32,349 bases of DNA from a virus: the IMG/VR virus record IMGVR_UViG_3300025430_000076, positions 1 to 32,349 of that record; one strand, 5' to 3'. The position numbers and the translations under genes are program-made. Below, one piece after another: positions 32,095 to 32,349 of this stretch; the stretch's first letter is position 1; each line of letters begins with the position of its first letter. Below the pieces are notes generated by a model. That model was not told the origin of the DNA. It saw nothing but the letters and a program-made list of their open reading frames with translations, and searched no databases.

Positions 32095-32349
32095 GTGTCC
32101 ATCCGGCGGTCGCCTTCAGCACTACGAAAGAACTACACGGTTCTGAGCAACACCACCCTTGCCGACGAGCGTTTGTCTTGGGAGGCACGAGGCTTATTGG
32201 CGTATTTGCTCTCAAAGCCCGACAACTGGCGTGTGAGCGTCAAGCATCTAGTGAAAATCAGCCCTAACTGCGGTCGGGTAAAGACCTATCGCATTATCAA
32301 AGAACTAGAGGACTGCGGATACCTCACCCAAGAACAGACCCACGACGAT
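32095..32349 (+). CDS. Replication initiator/helix-turn-helix protein, N-terminal part (runs off window)
   Basis: The frame is open from GTG 32095 to the window end: 85 residues with no stop. GAGAGGAG (32081-32088) lies six bases upstream of the start. The sequence RKNYTVLSNTTLADERLSWEARGLLAYLLSKPDNWRVSVKHLV, then a CGRVKTYRIIKELEDCGYL segment, is the winged-helix pattern of phage and plasmid replication proteins. In these, L-S-x-x-A-R-G-L-L-x-Y-L-L-S-x-P-x-x-W is followed by a recognition helix and E-L-x-x-x-G-Y-L. Such domains start helicase-loader/initiator proteins, and the position after the ATPase fits. The C-terminus is outside the window, so a transcription regulator cannot be ruled out. 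Confidence 0.7.
   Translation, partial: MSIRRSPSALRKNYTVLSNTTLADERLSWEARGLLAYLLSKPDNWRVSVKHLVKISPNCGRVKTYRIIKELEDCGYLTQEQTHDD

Larger units (their letters stand above)
691..32256. repeat. Dispersed octamer TAGTGAAA / TTTCACTA, about one per kilobase
   Basis: I counted 33 exact copies. Seventeen read TAGTGAAA on the plus strand, starting at 691, 2928, 3324, 4261, 8558, 11027, 11522, 13801, 17052, 18811, 20185, 22310, 23167, 25355, 25784, 27654 and 32249. Sixteen read TTTCACTA, starting at 2232, 4725, 6943, 9712, 10148, 10516, 14736, 16692, 19153, 20997, 23746, 23966, 24997, 26551, 28389 and 28968. About one is expected from composition. Copies occur in several reading frames and between genes. 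Role unknown. Confidence 0.7.

Noticed and set aside
1-32349. CRISPR array, insertion sequence, integrase/attachment site
   Set aside because: No regularly spaced identical repeats, no transposase-like or recombinase-like protein, and no tRNA gene were seen.

Overview
The window is a 32.3 kb internal segment of a long-tailed (siphovirus-like) phage genome. It holds the head-to-tail connector, tail and host-contact genes, a presumed holin region, and the start of a DNA-metabolism region. The terminase, portal, major capsid, endolysin and integrase are not visible here, so the genome extends beyond both ends. The closest family resemblances point to a phage of an actinobacterium: a DUF5047-like tail protein, a DUF2746-like coiled-coil membrane protein, and an actinophage-style small holin. 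Base composition looks close to 50% GC by eye. The host is an inference.

Layout, left to right. Positions 2-3320 hold a block of fibre-like or decoration-like proteins (glycine-rich C-terminus, small helical protein, beta-rich 241-aa protein, repetitive 393-aa protein, 113-aa beta protein). Positions 3331-5184 hold the connector set: head-tail connector, head-closure protein, gp10-like protein and tail terminator. Positions 5181-6510 hold four small proteins with a near-consensus sigma70 promoter at 5428-5456. Positions 6510-8479 hold two paralogous tail-tube proteins. Positions 8547-9085 hold the tail assembly chaperone pair joined by a -1 frameshift at GGGAAAA. The tape measure protein is at 9105-13271. 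Positions 13313-29046 hold a 2660-aa repeat-rich tail protein, a 1698-aa tail protein, a DUF5047-like hub protein and an OB-fold/carbohydrate-binding tail protein. Positions 29081-29736 hold two small membrane proteins (lysis region). A strong bidirectional terminator separates this from two minus-strand genes, one a Gam-like DNA-end protector. A divergent promoter region then leads to a Sak4/RecA-like ATPase and the truncated start of a replication-initiator-like protein.

How it works together: most plus-strand genes are packed with ATGA/TAATG-type overlaps and should be co-transcribed as a late virion operon. The gene set would build a flexible tail (chaperones plus tape measure), cap and join it to the head (terminator, closure, connector), and decorate it with large modular adhesion proteins. 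The Gam-like protein and Sak4-like ATPase belong to DNA protection and recombination.

The least conventional features are at the DNA-word level. Two octamers (TAGTGAAA and GGTGGAAA, both strands) are roughly 25-30 times commoner than composition predicts. In contrast, GATC, AGCT, CCWGG and GGWCC appear to be completely missing from 32 kb. A small beta-module is also reused across the tail-tube protein and the giant tail proteins. All counts were made by eye and need a script to confirm.
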